This document shows, one piece after another, positions 38,389 through 48,465 of a stretch of 64,000 nt of DNA. A model generated the notes under the pieces. It ran no database searches. It was given only the letters and a program-made list of their open reading frames with translations, and was not told the DNA's origin. Made by a program: the position numbers and the translations under genes. This DNA is from Photobacterium carnosum (GTDB lineage Bacteria > Pseudomonadota > Gammaproteobacteria > Enterobacterales > Vibrionaceae). Location: contig NZ_NPIB01000010.1 of assembly GCF_002849605.1 (NCBI RefSeq), forward strand, positions 62,001 through 126,000. Direction: 5' to 3'. Positions within the stretch are counted from its first letter, which is position 1. Each line of letters starts with the position of its first letter.

Positions 38389-40005
38389 ATGCGTAAGATT
38401 TTCCACTTAAAGATGACCAGCTTCATTGTATGGCTATCTCTTTATTTTTCCCTTTGCTTTAATTTCCCAACATTAGCGAAAATATTTTCGCTTAGTCATG
38501 ACGTCTCTAATCCAATTTTTCCCTATACTGCCCCCATTGTTTTAATCGCTGCTTTTATTATTATTTTTAGCTGTTTATGCTGGCCTTATATCTTCAAAAC
38601 CATCATGATTTTCTTAACGATAACATCATCAATGGCTTTGTTTGCTGAAGTGAATTACCACACTTTATTTGATAATGCCATTATTGAAAGTATCTTCCAA
38701 ACACGCTCAGATGAAGCATGGTCGTATGTTAATTTACACTCTATAACCTATATCATCGTATTTGGTTTACTACCCAGTATTTGGATCGCTTGTGTAAAAA
38801 TAACCAAGCGTAAAACCTTTTTAAAAGAAATCATTGCTCGAATTATTCTTATTGGCATAGCAATGACAGTATTACTTATTATCGCACTCACTAACTATAA
38901 AAGTTATGCCGCAGTAGGTCGTAATAACCATTATTTAAATAGAATGATCATTCCAGGCCATGTTTACGCTGGTGGAAAATACTTATACAAAGAGTTTATT
39001 TACAAGCCTCTACCCTACAAAAAGCAAGGCTTAGATGCAAAACTACTGCCAACTAAAAATCATAAACCAACGTTATTTGTTATGGTGTTAGGTGAAACTG
39101 CTCGTACTTATGACTACGCTTACAACGGCTATAAACGAGAGACTAACCCTTACACTAAAAACGAAGGTATTATTTCATTTAAAAATGTTGAATCTTGCGG
39201 TACTTATACAGCACTATCTGTTCCTTGCATGTTCTCTAATTTGACACGCGCTCACTACAATCAAGATCGCGCTTACAGTCAAGATAATGCCGTTGATATT
39301 ATCCATCGCGCTGGCGCTGAAGTATTATGGATTGATAATGATGGTGGTTCAAAAGGCGTTGCCGCTAGAGTACCGTATGTAACGACTGACACGTCACAAC
39401 ACAATCAATACTGTGATGGAACAAGTTGTTACGATGGCGTAATGCTAAAGAAAGCTGCTGATTTTATTAATAAAGATGATAAGAACAAATTATTAGTCTT
39501 ACACTTAATTGGTAGCCATGGTCCAACGTATTTCCAACGTTATCCAAAACAGTTTGATCGATTTAAACCGTCTTGTAACCGTAGTGATATTGAAAACTGT
39601 ACTGACCAAGAAATTAAAAACGTTTATGACAACACGATTCTCTATACCGACTATGTCGATGAACAAGTTATTAAGCTCTTGAAGAAAAATGAAGGGAAAT
39701 ACAATGTAGCAATGCTATATATGTCAGACCATGGTGAATCTCTTGGTGAAAATGGTTTTTATCTACATGGTGCACCTTACCCAATCGCACCGAAAGAACA
39801 AAAACATGTACCATGGTTACTGTGGATCCCAACCCAATATGCTCAACAAAAAGGCATTAACCTTAGTTGCCTAAGAAGCAAAGAAGACATTGGCCACTTA
39901 TCACACGATAATTTGTTCCATAGTTTATTAGGGCTTTATGGCGTTCAGTCTAAGGTGATCAATCCTACACTTGATATTAGCGCAAGCTGTCGAGTTCCAT
40001 CTTAA
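38389..40005 (+). CDS. eptA: Lipid A phosphoethanolamine transferase EptA
   Basis: 538 residues. Five N-terminal membrane helices (within about 10-170) precede a periplasmic alkaline phosphatase-like domain. Zinc-site marks: Glu236 in GETAR, the nucleophile Thr274 in CGTYTALSVPC, and SDHGESLGENG. Paired cysteines in the domain fit the disulfides of the family. It adds phosphoethanolamine to lipid A at the outer face of the inner membrane, which lowers binding of cationic antimicrobial peptides and polymyxins (family knowledge). First gene of eptA-regulator-kinase, behind a PmrA-type box. Confidence 0.93.
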   Translation: MRKIFHLKMTSFIVWLSLYFSLCFNFPTLAKIFSLSHDVSNPIFPYTAPIVLIAAFIIIFSCLCWPYIFKTIMIFLTITSSMALFAEVNYHTLFDNAIIESIFQTRSDEAWSYVNLHSITYIIVFGLLPSIWIACVKITKRKTFLKEIIARIILIGIAMTVLLIIALTNYKSYAAVGRNNHYLNRMIIPGHVYAGGKYLYKEFIYKPLPYKKQGLDAKLLPTKNHKPTLFVMVLGETARTYDYAYNGYKRETNPYTKNEGIISFKNVESCGTYTALSVPCMFSNLTRAHYNQDRAYSQDNAVDIIHRAGAEVLWIDNDGGSKGVAARVPYVTTDTSQHNQYCDGTSCYDGVMLKKAADFINKDDKNKLLVLHLIGSHGPTYFQRYPKQFDRFKPSCNRSDIENCTDQEIKNVYDNTILYTDYVDEQVIKLLKKNEGKYNVAMLYMSDHGESLGENGFYLHGAPYPIAPKEQKHVPWLLWIPTQYAQQKGINLSCLRSKEDIGHLSHDNLFHSLLGLYGVQSKVINPTLDISASCRVPS

Positions 40006-40081
40006 ACGACTAAGATAACAGTATAATTTAATGTATACTTATACATCTCGTATAGGTATACATTTTAAATTTGAGTATATA

Positions 40082-40759
40082 ATGAAGCTCTTGATCATCG
40101 AAGATTCATCCGCATTACGTCGTAGTTTAGTTGTAGGATTCAATAACTTAGGTATAACAACGGATGAAGCAAGTAATGGTACTGATGGGCTCAGCTTAGC
40201 ACTCAATAATCCCTACGATATTATTATTCTAGATCTCATGCTGCCAGGTATTGACGGGATGGATATCCTAAAACAACTCAGAAAATCAGCAATACAAACG
40301 CGGATAATTATTCTTTCCGCTAAGAACCAACGCCAAGATCGCATTGATGGTCTAATCCAAGGTGCTGATGATTATCTTACCAAACCCTTTTCTTTTGATG
40401 AGTTACACGCCAGAATCCTTGCTATCTCCCGCCGTGGTTTAATTAATAACTTCACAAACACCATTACTATTAATGGTTTTATATTAGATTCAAATAAAAT
40501 GACACTGCGTTATGAAACAACCGATATCGAATTAACACCAAATGAATTTAAAATAGTTGAATATATTTTCAATCATAAAGATCAAATTATGAGCACATCA
40601 ATGATCAGCGATAATATTGCTAATAATTTTGATTATATATCTAAAAATACTATTGAAGCGCATATATCTACAATACGAAAAAAAATAAAATTGAAAATGA
40701 TCACTGCAACCTTTCCAATTAAAAATAAACGTGGTTTTGGCTATTATAGTGAAGGGTAA
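40082..40759 (+). CDS. OmpR/PmrA-like response regulator
   Basis: 225 residues from the ATG at 40082; an upstream in-frame ATG at 40031 would add 17 residues before the conserved MKLLIIED start and is unlikely. Receiver domain: Glu7-Asp8, phosphoacceptor Asp51 in ILDLMLPG, Lys in LTKPF. The C-terminal OmpR-type winged helix contains LTPNEFKIVEYI and ISTIRKKI. Lies 76 bp after eptA and 9 bp before the kinase gene. The PmrA-type box suggests it acts like PmrA. Confidence 0.92.
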   Translation: MKLLIIEDSSALRRSLVVGFNNLGITTDEASNGTDGLSLALNNPYDIIILDLMLPGIDGMDILKQLRKSAIQTRIIILSAKNQRQDRIDGLIQGADDYLTKPFSFDELHARILAISRRGLINNFTNTITINGFILDSNKMTLRYETTDIELTPNEFKIVEYIFNHKDQIMSTSMISDNIANNFDYISKNTIEAHISTIRKKIKLKMITATFPIKNKRGFGYYSEG

Positions 40760-40768
40760 ATAATAATA

Positions 40769-42145
40769 ATGAAAACGCGCTCAATAAAAAGAAACCTCAT
40801 TAATTCTATTTCAGCTATTTTTGGCTTATTTATTATCATTGTGTTTACCTTTGTTGATGTCAGTGTTGATGATTGGGCTCAGCAACAGTTCAAATTTGAA
40901 CTACAAGAAAAAACGAATCAAATTAAAACATCAACTCATGAGAATACGGCATCGACCAGTGATAACTCAAATAACCATTATGTTTATCAAATATGGAAAA
41001 ATAATCAAACAATTAAACGTTCAGCATCTCTTCACCCCTATCCTGAACTAGATTTACTGCATACTAAAATCCCCATTAATTCTTATAAACTCGTTAATGT
41101 AACAATGCCGAATAATGAGCCTGGACAAGCGCTGCTATCTTCATATATTCATAGAAATAAAGATGGATCAAGTGACTATATGTATATTACGGTCTCAACA
41201 TCAACCAAAAGTCTTGATCGTATGACAGGACTATTAGATATATTACTTATCGGCAGTTTTTTATTCTCAATGATCATCATGCGTATTGTAGCTAAAAAAA
41301 TTGTTCAGAAAGGTTTATATCCTTTAGAATCCTTAAATAGACAAATTAAAAAATTCAACAACAATAACACTTATTCAAATAACGATTTTGCATTTTATGA
41401 ACATAAATCTTATTCAGAAATAGATTTAATCATCAAAGAATTAAATAACTTTCTTACGAACAACAGAAATAATATTGAAAATGAAAAGCGGATCACATCT
41501 GATATTGCACATGAAATAAAAACCCCGATTGCAGAGCTGATTACGTTAACTGAAGTCCACCAGCGCTTTCCTAATGATGCCAGATTAGCAGAAACATTTA
41601 CTGATGATATTTTACAGATATCCAATAGAATGCGAGTTATTGTTGAAAATTTATTATTACTTCAGCGAACATCATCAACGATTGAACTCTACAAAGAACC
41701 GATTGATATCACCTTATTACTAAATAGCATTCAGCATGAACTTACGTTTAAATATCAAGATATTGTAAATAGAATACAGCTTAAAGCACACTTAGATACA
41801 GTGATTATTGCCGATAACTTTAGCCTAAAAACAATCTTAACTAACCTTATTGATAATGCTTTATTTTACAGCCCACCCGCCTCTACCATTCAAATAAATG
41901 TGCTTAATAATACGCACAATATCATTATCGAAGTGATAAATATTGCGACGATCAACTACTCAGAAACTGAAATTAAAAAGTTAATTCAACCTTTATATCA
42001 ATATGATAGTTCAAGATCAGATGATAACCACTACGGTTTAGGACTATCGATTATTAATAATATTTGTAAGATTAATCAATACCCATTGTCGATCACACAA
42101 ACAATAACGGGTGATTTTACGGTTACAGTATCTATTGCTCAATAA
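40769..42145 (+). CDS. Sensor histidine kinase (PmrB/QseC-like)
   Basis: 458 residues. Two membrane helices (about 12-30 and 153-175) enclose a periplasmic sensor region of about 120 residues rich in Asn, Ser and Thr. Then come a HAMP-like linker, the H box SDIAHEIKTP with His248, the N box NLIDNALFYSPP, and YGLGLSI in the ATP domain. Expected partner of the preceding regulator. Order eptA-regulator-kinase is that of pmrCAB in Salmonella. Confidence 0.92.
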   Translation: MKTRSIKRNLINSISAIFGLFIIIVFTFVDVSVDDWAQQQFKFELQEKTNQIKTSTHENTASTSDNSNNHYVYQIWKNNQTIKRSASLHPYPELDLLHTKIPINSYKLVNVTMPNNEPGQALLSSYIHRNKDGSSDYMYITVSTSTKSLDRMTGLLDILLIGSFLFSMIIMRIVAKKIVQKGLYPLESLNRQIKKFNNNNTYSNNDFAFYEHKSYSEIDLIIKELNNFLTNNRNNIENEKRITSDIAHEIKTPIAELITLTEVHQRFPNDARLAETFTDDILQISNRMRVIVENLLLLQRTSSTIELYKEPIDITLLLNSIQHELTFKYQDIVNRIQLKAHLDTVIIADNFSLKTILTNLIDNALFYSPPASTIQINVLNNTHNIIIEVINIATINYSETEIKKLIQPLYQYDSSRSDDNHYGLGLSIINNICKINQYPLSITQTITGDFTVTVSIAQ

Positions 42146-42152
42146 AGAGAAT

Positions 42153-42191
42153 AAAACCACACCTTATCAATTAAAAATAAGATGTGGTTTT
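42153..42191. terminator. Bidirectional intrinsic terminator 3' of the kinase gene
   Basis: AAAACCACA (42153-42161) pairs with TGTGGTTTT (42183-42191), then CTTAT with ATAAG after one mismatch. It is shared with the convergent oxidoreductase gene. Confidence 0.88.
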
Positions 42192-42197
42192 CTCTAT

Positions 42198-44285
42198 TTA
42201 GATCGTCGACAATTCGATATTAGTCGCTTTATATATACGACAAGGCAAGCCATTAATATAAAAACTACCTATATCTGAATGAGTACCGGTATCTGTACTC
42301 GTTAATACATTATAATTTGATATAAAAGCACCTGATAATTGCTTACTTTTCATTTCAGGAAACCACCAACTCAAATCCGCAATAATGGTATCAATATTTA
42401 AATTATCATCAAATTTAACTCGTTGATAAATAATCTTGTCTGGCGCAGTTTCTATTGCCGCAATATCACCCTCTTTTAAGTGCTCCTTTTCCCCTAACGA
42501 TGAATGAATTTTCACAATAGGCAAAGGATGCCTCGCTCTTAATGATGATATTTGACGTCCATGAGAAAACATATAATGTCGAGATTTAGCCGTAGTGACT
42601 CTTAATGGATAGCGATCTGTTACGGATAAATTAGGTCTATATACGGGAATAGGATCCAAGGTTAATTCATGCAATTTTTGGCTATATAATTCAACTTTCC
42701 CTGAGGGCGTATCAAAACCTACCGATAAATAAGATAATATCTGTTGGTTCTCAACAGCTGCAAGAATGCTTGTTTGTGCTTTTAATTGCATTAAATCAAT
42801 ATTAACGGGTGATAACGCTGATTTCCAAAAATCATTGTCATTATAAACAGGCATGATCCCCATTGCGTGACCAATTTCGGCAATAATTTGATGATCAGGC
42901 TTTGCATCACCAATCTGCTGTAATGACGCCTGATAATGAATCGATCCATCTTGTCCTTGAGTCACACCGGCATACTCAAAAAAACTGGCAGCGGGCAATA
43001 CGATATCCGCCATCATGGCTGTTGGCGTCATAAATAATTCAGATACCACTAAAAAATCAAGTTGCTCAAAAGCGTGTTTAACTTTATTGCTATCAGGCCA
43101 ACTGGTCATTGGATTAGTACCAACAATCAACCCTGCTTTTATCGAATAAGGCTGACCTGTTAACATCGCATCCATTAAGCCCTGACTGGTGGCTCTGAAA
43201 TACTCAGGGATCGGTGGCGATCCAACACTGTGCTGTCTGATCGTTAGCGATAATTGATCAACATCTTGTGGATCATAAGGCCACCTGCCATTAACTAATG
43301 ATTTGCCTTGGGGTTTTGATTGTCCGCCTTGAATTTCAATATTACCGGATAACGCCATTAATATTGCAATAGCCCGATTAACTTGAAAACTATCCGGATT
43401 ATGGTCAAGCGCATTACCTGTTATTATTACCGCAGATTTAGCGTTGATGTATTGCTGTGTAATATCAGTGATCATCTCAATGGATAATTGACACTCATTA
43501 GCAAGATACGATAAATCTAATTGATCAATATGGCTTTGTAATGCTGAAAATCCATAACAAAAATCAGCAACAAATGCGGTGTCATACCACGCTTTATCGA
43601 TAATAATTTTAATCATTGTCATCGCTAACGCAAGATCAGATCCTGGCACCAGTGGTAACCAATAATTTGCATTTTTAGCATGATGCGTTTGTTGAGGATC
43701 AACACAAATCGTTGTAGCGCCATGCTCTATTGCATGGTTAATAGCCCGCATTTCAGTAAAACGGGTATTATGCTTATTAACACCCCAAAATATAATACAA
43801 TCAGTATGTTGATTAATATCAGCACCCGGATTATAGCCTAGCGTATATTCTTTACCGTATTTTGATGGTGCCCAACAGACTGTTTCAGGACCATGAATAT
43901 TAGCGCTATTAGCAGCATTGGCTAATTTCAATAACTGAGTATTAATAAAATCTTTTGAGTAGCCGTAACTAAAAAATAAGCTATTGTCACCAAACGTATT
44001 TTGAGTGTGATTAAACTTTAAAGCAATTTCATCAAGCGCTTGCTGCCAACTGATCGTTATCCATTGATCTTCACCACGCTTACCTGTGCGCTTTAATGGT
44101 TGAGTTAAGCGTTCAGGATGAAGCATAATATCAATAGCATGAAGCCCTTTTTTACATAATGCGCCATGCGTAACGGGATCGCGTTTATCGCCTTTTATTG
44201 AGTATTGATTATGCTCATTATAATGAACATTAATACGGCAACCAGTACTGCATAATCCACATGTTATAGTTATAACATTGTTCAT
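42198..44285 (-). CDS. Molybdopterin (bis-PGD) oxidoreductase with [4Fe-4S] site
   Basis: 695 residues of the DMSO reductase superfamily. N-terminal [4Fe-4S] ligands Cys9, Cys12, Cys16 and Cys44 (CX2CX3CX27C) are followed by Lys46; Cys138 in ETVCWAPS is the likely Mo ligand. No twin-arginine signal, so cytosolic. The C-terminal domain (about 570-695) is the usual cofactor-binding barrel. No iron-sulfur or membrane subunit gene is adjacent, unlike PhsABC or PsrABC. The spacing of ligands resembles FdhH-like and acetylene hydratase-like soluble enzymes, but Ser13 replaces the Asp13 of acetylene hydratase. Substrate unknown. Coupled to the NhaC gene by a TAATG overlap. Confidence 0.88.
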   Translation of the reverse strand: MNNVITITCGLCSTGCRINVHYNEHNQYSIKGDKRDPVTHGALCKKGLHAIDIMLHPERLTQPLKRTGKRGEDQWITISWQQALDEIALKFNHTQNTFGDNSLFFSYGYSKDFINTQLLKLANAANSANIHGPETVCWAPSKYGKEYTLGYNPGADINQHTDCIIFWGVNKHNTRFTEMRAINHAIEHGATTICVDPQQTHHAKNANYWLPLVPGSDLALAMTMIKIIIDKAWYDTAFVADFCYGFSALQSHIDQLDLSYLANECQLSIEMITDITQQYINAKSAVIITGNALDHNPDSFQVNRAIAILMALSGNIEIQGGQSKPQGKSLVNGRWPYDPQDVDQLSLTIRQHSVGSPPIPEYFRATSQGLMDAMLTGQPYSIKAGLIVGTNPMTSWPDSNKVKHAFEQLDFLVVSELFMTPTAMMADIVLPAASFFEYAGVTQGQDGSIHYQASLQQIGDAKPDHQIIAEIGHAMGIMPVYNDNDFWKSALSPVNIDLMQLKAQTSILAAVENQQILSYLSVGFDTPSGKVELYSQKLHELTLDPIPVYRPNLSVTDRYPLRVTTAKSRHYMFSHGRQISSLRARHPLPIVKIHSSLGEKEHLKEGDIAAIETAPDKIIYQRVKFDDNLNIDTIIADLSWWFPEMKSKQLSGAFISNYNVLTSTDTGTHSDIGSFYINGLPCRIYKATNIELSTI

Positions 44286-45685
44286 TATACATTCTCTGAT
44301 AAGGTTGGAATTAATACTGTTTTACCAATAGCAACAGACATCAAAGTAATTAAAGGAACAAGCCACACATATACCGCATAAGGCGCATATACAAAGGGAC
44401 TAACACCTAATGTTGCCGTCATAAATGCCCCTGCCGTTGTCCATGGAATCAACATACCAGAGGTCATTGCGCCTTCATTAAGTAATCGGCTTAACATATG
44501 TGGGGATAAACCGCGTTCAGCATACACTTCTTTATAAAGTGAACCATTTAAAATCATTGAGATATAAACTTCACTGGTTGCCATATTACCAAGTACACAG
44601 GTAAAAAGCGTGGTTGCAACCAAACTAAAAGTAGAACGAATATGCGGTAAAATACGTTTTAATAATACGCGAAGAAAACCAATATGCTGTAATAACCCAC
44701 CCATACCTAATGCAATAAAAGCTAAAGAGAAAGTCCACATCATACTTTGGATCCCACCACGAATAAGTAATTTATCGAGAAGAGGATCGCCAGATGGAAT
44801 TTGATACCCCATATTTAAGGATGAGAATATTTGATTTAATGGTTGGCTCTGAATAATTACCGCAATGATCGCACCACAAAAAATACCACAAAATAAGGCT
44901 ATCTGTGAGGGTACTTTAAATAAAGTCATTCCCAATGTGATTATTATTGGTAATAAAACAATGGGAGTAATCTGAAAAATATGGCTAATTGTATTTTGTA
45001 ATTCGACAATATGATTTACGCTCGTTGTCCCCATTCCAATATAGTAATTACCCATAAAGTAATAGATAACTGTCGCGATAATCACTGTCGGTAAGCCAAC
45101 AATAGAAAGTGATTTAAGATGGTCTTGTACTTGGCTACCAACAGTGGCTGATGCCAGTATAGTGACGTCTGAAACAGGTGATAAATTCACCCCGAAAACC
45201 CCACCAGAAATGATCATACCGGCGATAACAGGCAAAGGAAATCCTAAGCTTAACCCCATACCAATTAACGCAACGCCAATCGTAGAGGCTGCGCCCCAAT
45301 TCGTGCCTGTCGCATAAGTGATTGCACAACAAACTAAAAATCCTGCGGGTAAGAAATACGCAGCGGAAACAAAATTAAGACCATAATAAATTAAGGCAGG
45401 AATAGTGCCGGATAAAATCCAAACACCAATGATCATACCAATAAGAATAAAAGCAAACATTGCGCCTGTTGCTTCTTTTAAACTATCACCAATAAGATCT
45501 ATTTGTTTAGTGAGACCATAACCACAACGATAACTAAATAGCATCGTAAGAACAACGGTACAAATTAATAAGATATGCACATCAAGGCGTGCATATAATA
45601 TTCCAGCCATTAATATAAGAGTAATCATACTTAATAAAAAAGATGATTCTGTGACAGTTGGTAATCGGGGTGTATCTGACAGCAT
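44285..45685 (-). CDS. NhaC family Na+/H+ antiporter-like transporter
   Basis: 466 residues, about 12 membrane helices. NhaC-type features include the unwound segments ATGTNWGAASTIGVALIG and FGVNLSPVSDVTILAS in the middle and MLSRLLNEGAMTSGMLIPWTTAGAF near the C-terminus. Family members are Na+/H+ antiporters or exchange organic acids (for example MleN, malate/lactate). The stop TAA shares a base with the ATG of the Mo enzyme, so both are made together; the transporter may carry that enzyme's substrate or product (inference). Confidence 0.88.
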   Translation of the reverse strand: MLSDTPRLPTVTESSFLLSMITLILMAGILYARLDVHILLICTVVLTMLFSYRCGYGLTKQIDLIGDSLKEATGAMFAFILIGMIIGVWILSGTIPALIYYGLNFVSAAYFLPAGFLVCCAITYATGTNWGAASTIGVALIGMGLSLGFPLPVIAGMIISGGVFGVNLSPVSDVTILASATVGSQVQDHLKSLSIVGLPTVIIATVIYYFMGNYYIGMGTTSVNHIVELQNTISHIFQITPIVLLPIIITLGMTLFKVPSQIALFCGIFCGAIIAVIIQSQPLNQIFSSLNMGYQIPSGDPLLDKLLIRGGIQSMMWTFSLAFIALGMGGLLQHIGFLRVLLKRILPHIRSTFSLVATTLFTCVLGNMATSEVYISMILNGSLYKEVYAERGLSPHMLSRLLNEGAMTSGMLIPWTTAGAFMTATLGVSPFVYAPYAVYVWLVPLITLMSVAIGKTVLIPTLSENV

Positions 45686-45871
45686 GGTTTAATTCCCATG
45701 GTACATGAAAGTGAGCGAATAATTATACAGATTAAATGTACTCTGTATTGGAATATAACATTCATAAACATGCAATATATTTAGATAATCAATCATTTAT
45801 AACATCAGAACTACTGTCGATTACATTTAGTGCATTTTCATCTTACTTGGCGACTTAACACAAATTGTTCT

Positions 45872-45904
45872 ATGAGCAATGTAAACATCATTATCATTGC
45901 TCAT
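45872..45904. promoter_or_regulatory. Inverted repeat between LysR and NhaC genes
   Basis: ATGAGCAATG (45872-45881) and CATTGCTCAT (45895-45904), a perfect 10-bp inverted repeat around 13 bp. No T run follows on the minus strand, so it is not a good terminator of the LysR gene. It lies upstream of the NhaC-oxidoreductase operon and may be an operator. Confidence 0.4.
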
Positions 45905-45928
45905 TAATGTTAGGATCTTATAAATAAT

Positions 45929-46879
45929 CTACATTTTTATATGATCATCATTTTGATCTATTCCGATCATTTGTTGGATCCCTTTCGTCATTATTTCCAT
46001 AAATAACCGCAATCTTTTAGAATAATAATTTGAATATGGATAAACAAAATAAACAGGTAATGGATCTGCTTGCCAATTTTCTGCAATATGGACTAGTTGG
46101 CTAGTCAATAAATAAGGTTTAACTAACCATGACGATATTGCACCGATACCAAGTCCACCTTTAATGCATTCCAATGCTGAATAAAGATTATCGGTTGATA
46201 GAATCGGATCAAGCCCTAATACCGATAACTCATTTGATAGCGTATTTTTTAGTGCTAACTCATGATTATAAAATGTACTAACCGCGATCCAAGGCCATTG
46301 TTGTAACTCAGAAATATTCTTAATATCACCGTGTTTTTTTATGACTTCCGGTGCTGCGACAATAATACGTGGCACATAGCCAATCAGTTTCGCCACAACA
46401 TTTGGATTTGTAATCGCCCCGACATGAATAGCACAATCAATATTATCGGCAAGAAAATCAGGTGAAGTATCATTCAAAAGCCAATCAATACGCATTTCAG
46501 GATAAATTGTTAAATATTCCATTAACGGTTTGATTAATTGTTGCTGTCCAAAAGCATGTGGGGCTCTTACTCTTAATCGGCCTTTAATTATCGCAGTATC
46601 ACTTCCTACCGTATCTTCTAATATCGACCACTGCTCTAACAATTGCTTGGCATATTGATAGCAGGTATCCCCTTCATCAGTTAATTTTAATTGATGCGTA
46701 GTACGTAACATTAACTTGCATTTAAATATTTGTTCTAACGATTGTAAACGTCGACTAACCGTAGGCTGAGTCGTCTTTAGCTGTTTTGCCGCAGCACTTA
46801 AACTGCCAGCTTCAACTATTCTCACCCACGTTGTTAGTAACAAAATTCGATCAAGATTTTTAGGATTATGTATATTCAT
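45929..46879 (-). CDS. LysR family transcriptional regulator
   Basis: 316 residues from the ATG at 46879; a TTG six codons upstream is the alternative. Helix-turn-helix at about 15-60: AGSLSAAAKQLKTTQPTVSRRLQSLE. The effector domain follows and contains SPDFLADNIDCAIHVG, typical of the CrgA/YhaJ-like group. It is divergent from an MFS gene 98 bp away and upstream of the NhaC operon on the same strand; either could be its target. Confidence 0.9.
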   Translation of the reverse strand: MNIHNPKNLDRILLLTTWVRIVEAGSLSAAAKQLKTTQPTVSRRLQSLEQIFKCKLMLRTTHQLKLTDEGDTCYQYAKQLLEQWSILEDTVGSDTAIIKGRLRVRAPHAFGQQQLIKPLMEYLTIYPEMRIDWLLNDTSPDFLADNIDCAIHVGAITNPNVVAKLIGYVPRIIVAAPEVIKKHGDIKNISELQQWPWIAVSTFYNHELALKNTLSNELSVLGLDPILSTDNLYSALECIKGGLGIGAISSWLVKPYLLTSQLVHIAENWQADPLPVYFVYPYSNYYSKRLRLFMEIMTKGIQQMIGIDQNDDHIKM

Positions 46880-46977
46880 ACGTTGAGTGTATAACAATTT
46901 TACGATGGTGCCCTCTATAAAAGAGATATCGCTTCTGTCATATTCCTATTAGACATTTTTTGCACACGGATACAACA

Positions 46978-48189
46978 ATGACACTTAAGGCTAATACGCT
47001 GAAAAATAATGAAACATTACCACTTAAACAATTATTTGGTTTATCCGTTGGTGCCGGATTTAGTGTTGCTTCAATTTATTATAGCCAACCTATTATCAGT
47101 TTATTATCACATGCCTTTCATTTAAAAATCAGTGAAGTCGGACTCGTACCCACGCTAACGCAAATAGGCTATGCATTGGGCATTTTATTTCTTGTCCCTT
47201 TAGGTGATATGGTAAATCGTAAAAAATTGATCATCTCTAAATTAATATTCCTTTGTGCTGCATTGTGGTTATGTAGCCTTACATCTACCTTTCCAAATTT
47301 ATTAATAATGAGCTTATTAATTGGTATTTTAGCCACCTCAGCACAAGATATCGTTCTCGCGAGTACGGCAATCACACCACCAAGTCAACGAGGGAAATCA
47401 GTCGGCATTGTAATGACCGGATTGTTATCAGGCATACTCTTATCGCGCGTATTTAGCGGTATTATTGGTCAATTTTTGGGATGGGCCGTTATATTCCAAC
47501 TTGCAGCAGCATCGATTATGGTCTTGATTATCTATTTTTATTTTTCATTACCAACAATGCCCGCTCAAAACACATTAACGTATAAACAAATAATGGGATC
47601 CTTAAAACCACTATGGCATCAATATCCGCAATTAAGACAATCAGTCATCGCTCAAGGATTACTATCAGTTGCATTTAGTGCATTTTGGACAACACTAGCG
47701 GTATTTCTTTCTCATCATTATGGGTTAGGCAGCGCAACGGCAGGGGCTTTTGGATTAGCTGGGGCAGCAGGCGCTATCGCAGCACCTCTAGCTGGCGGAT
47801 TATCTGATCGCTTAGGCGCAAATAAAATACTATTAGTCAGTATAAGCGTCGTTATATTCTCATTTATCGCGATGTTATTTATTCCACTATTGACCATACA
47901 TATCCAAATAGCGTTTTTAGTTATCTGTGTCATCTTGTTTGATTTTGGTATTAACTCATCATTAGTATCACATCAAACGATTGTTTACAGCCTAAAACCT
48001 GAAGCTAGAGGACGCCTTAATTCGATCTTATTTACATTTGTATTTATTGGAATGGCAATAGGATCAGCTGTCGGCGGCTATCTTTACCAGCATGTAGGAT
48101 GGAATGGCGTTTTAGTACTTGCTATCGTAACGCCATTAATCGCATTAATCATCAGAATGAAACCCATCGCACACACACAATTAGCTTAA
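46978..48189 (+). CDS. MFS transporter
   Basis: 403 residues from the ATG at 46978 (GGA 7 nt upstream); a TTG at 46960 also opens the frame. Twelve membrane helices, with the MFS loop motif GDMVNRKKLI between helices 2 and 3 and its half-repeat GGLSDRLGANKIL after helix 8. Drug/proton antiporter-like proteins of this type (YnfM/YgaY group) commonly pair with a divergent LysR gene, as here. Substrate unknown. Confidence 0.9.
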   Translation: MTLKANTLKNNETLPLKQLFGLSVGAGFSVASIYYSQPIISLLSHAFHLKISEVGLVPTLTQIGYALGILFLVPLGDMVNRKKLIISKLIFLCAALWLCSLTSTFPNLLIMSLLIGILATSAQDIVLASTAITPPSQRGKSVGIVMTGLLSGILLSRVFSGIIGQFLGWAVIFQLAAASIMVLIIYFYFSLPTMPAQNTLTYKQIMGSLKPLWHQYPQLRQSVIAQGLLSVAFSAFWTTLAVFLSHHYGLGSATAGAFGLAGAAGAIAAPLAGGLSDRLGANKILLVSISVVIFSFIAMLFIPLLTIHIQIAFLVICVILFDFGINSSLVSHQTIVYSLKPEARGRLNSILFTFVFIGMAIGSAVGGYLYQHVGWNGVLVLAIVTPLIALIIRMKPIAHTQLA

Positions 48190-48465
48190 TTTTTCTATAT
48201 GGATAAGGTGGTTAAATAAAACTAATCACTTTATTCATAACACATTGTATATTTTAAATCTTTGCCACAAATAAACATACTCATGATGTTTTTTTATCAT
48301 ACATACGCCTTAACTATCTGAAATATAAAATAAGAACACCGACAACATAAGATAACTATTCTTTTCTTTATCTACAGCTATCCTATATTTATATTCACTT
48401 ATTCAAAGTGTTATAACGATATCTTCTGCATTATCTGTTTTGATATTCTAAAAAATAATGAGATT

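Noticed and set aside
42198..44285. Thiosulfate or polysulfide reductase catalytic subunit (PhsA/PsrA)
   Set aside because: No twin-arginine signal and no B or C subunit genes, so the specific name is not supported.
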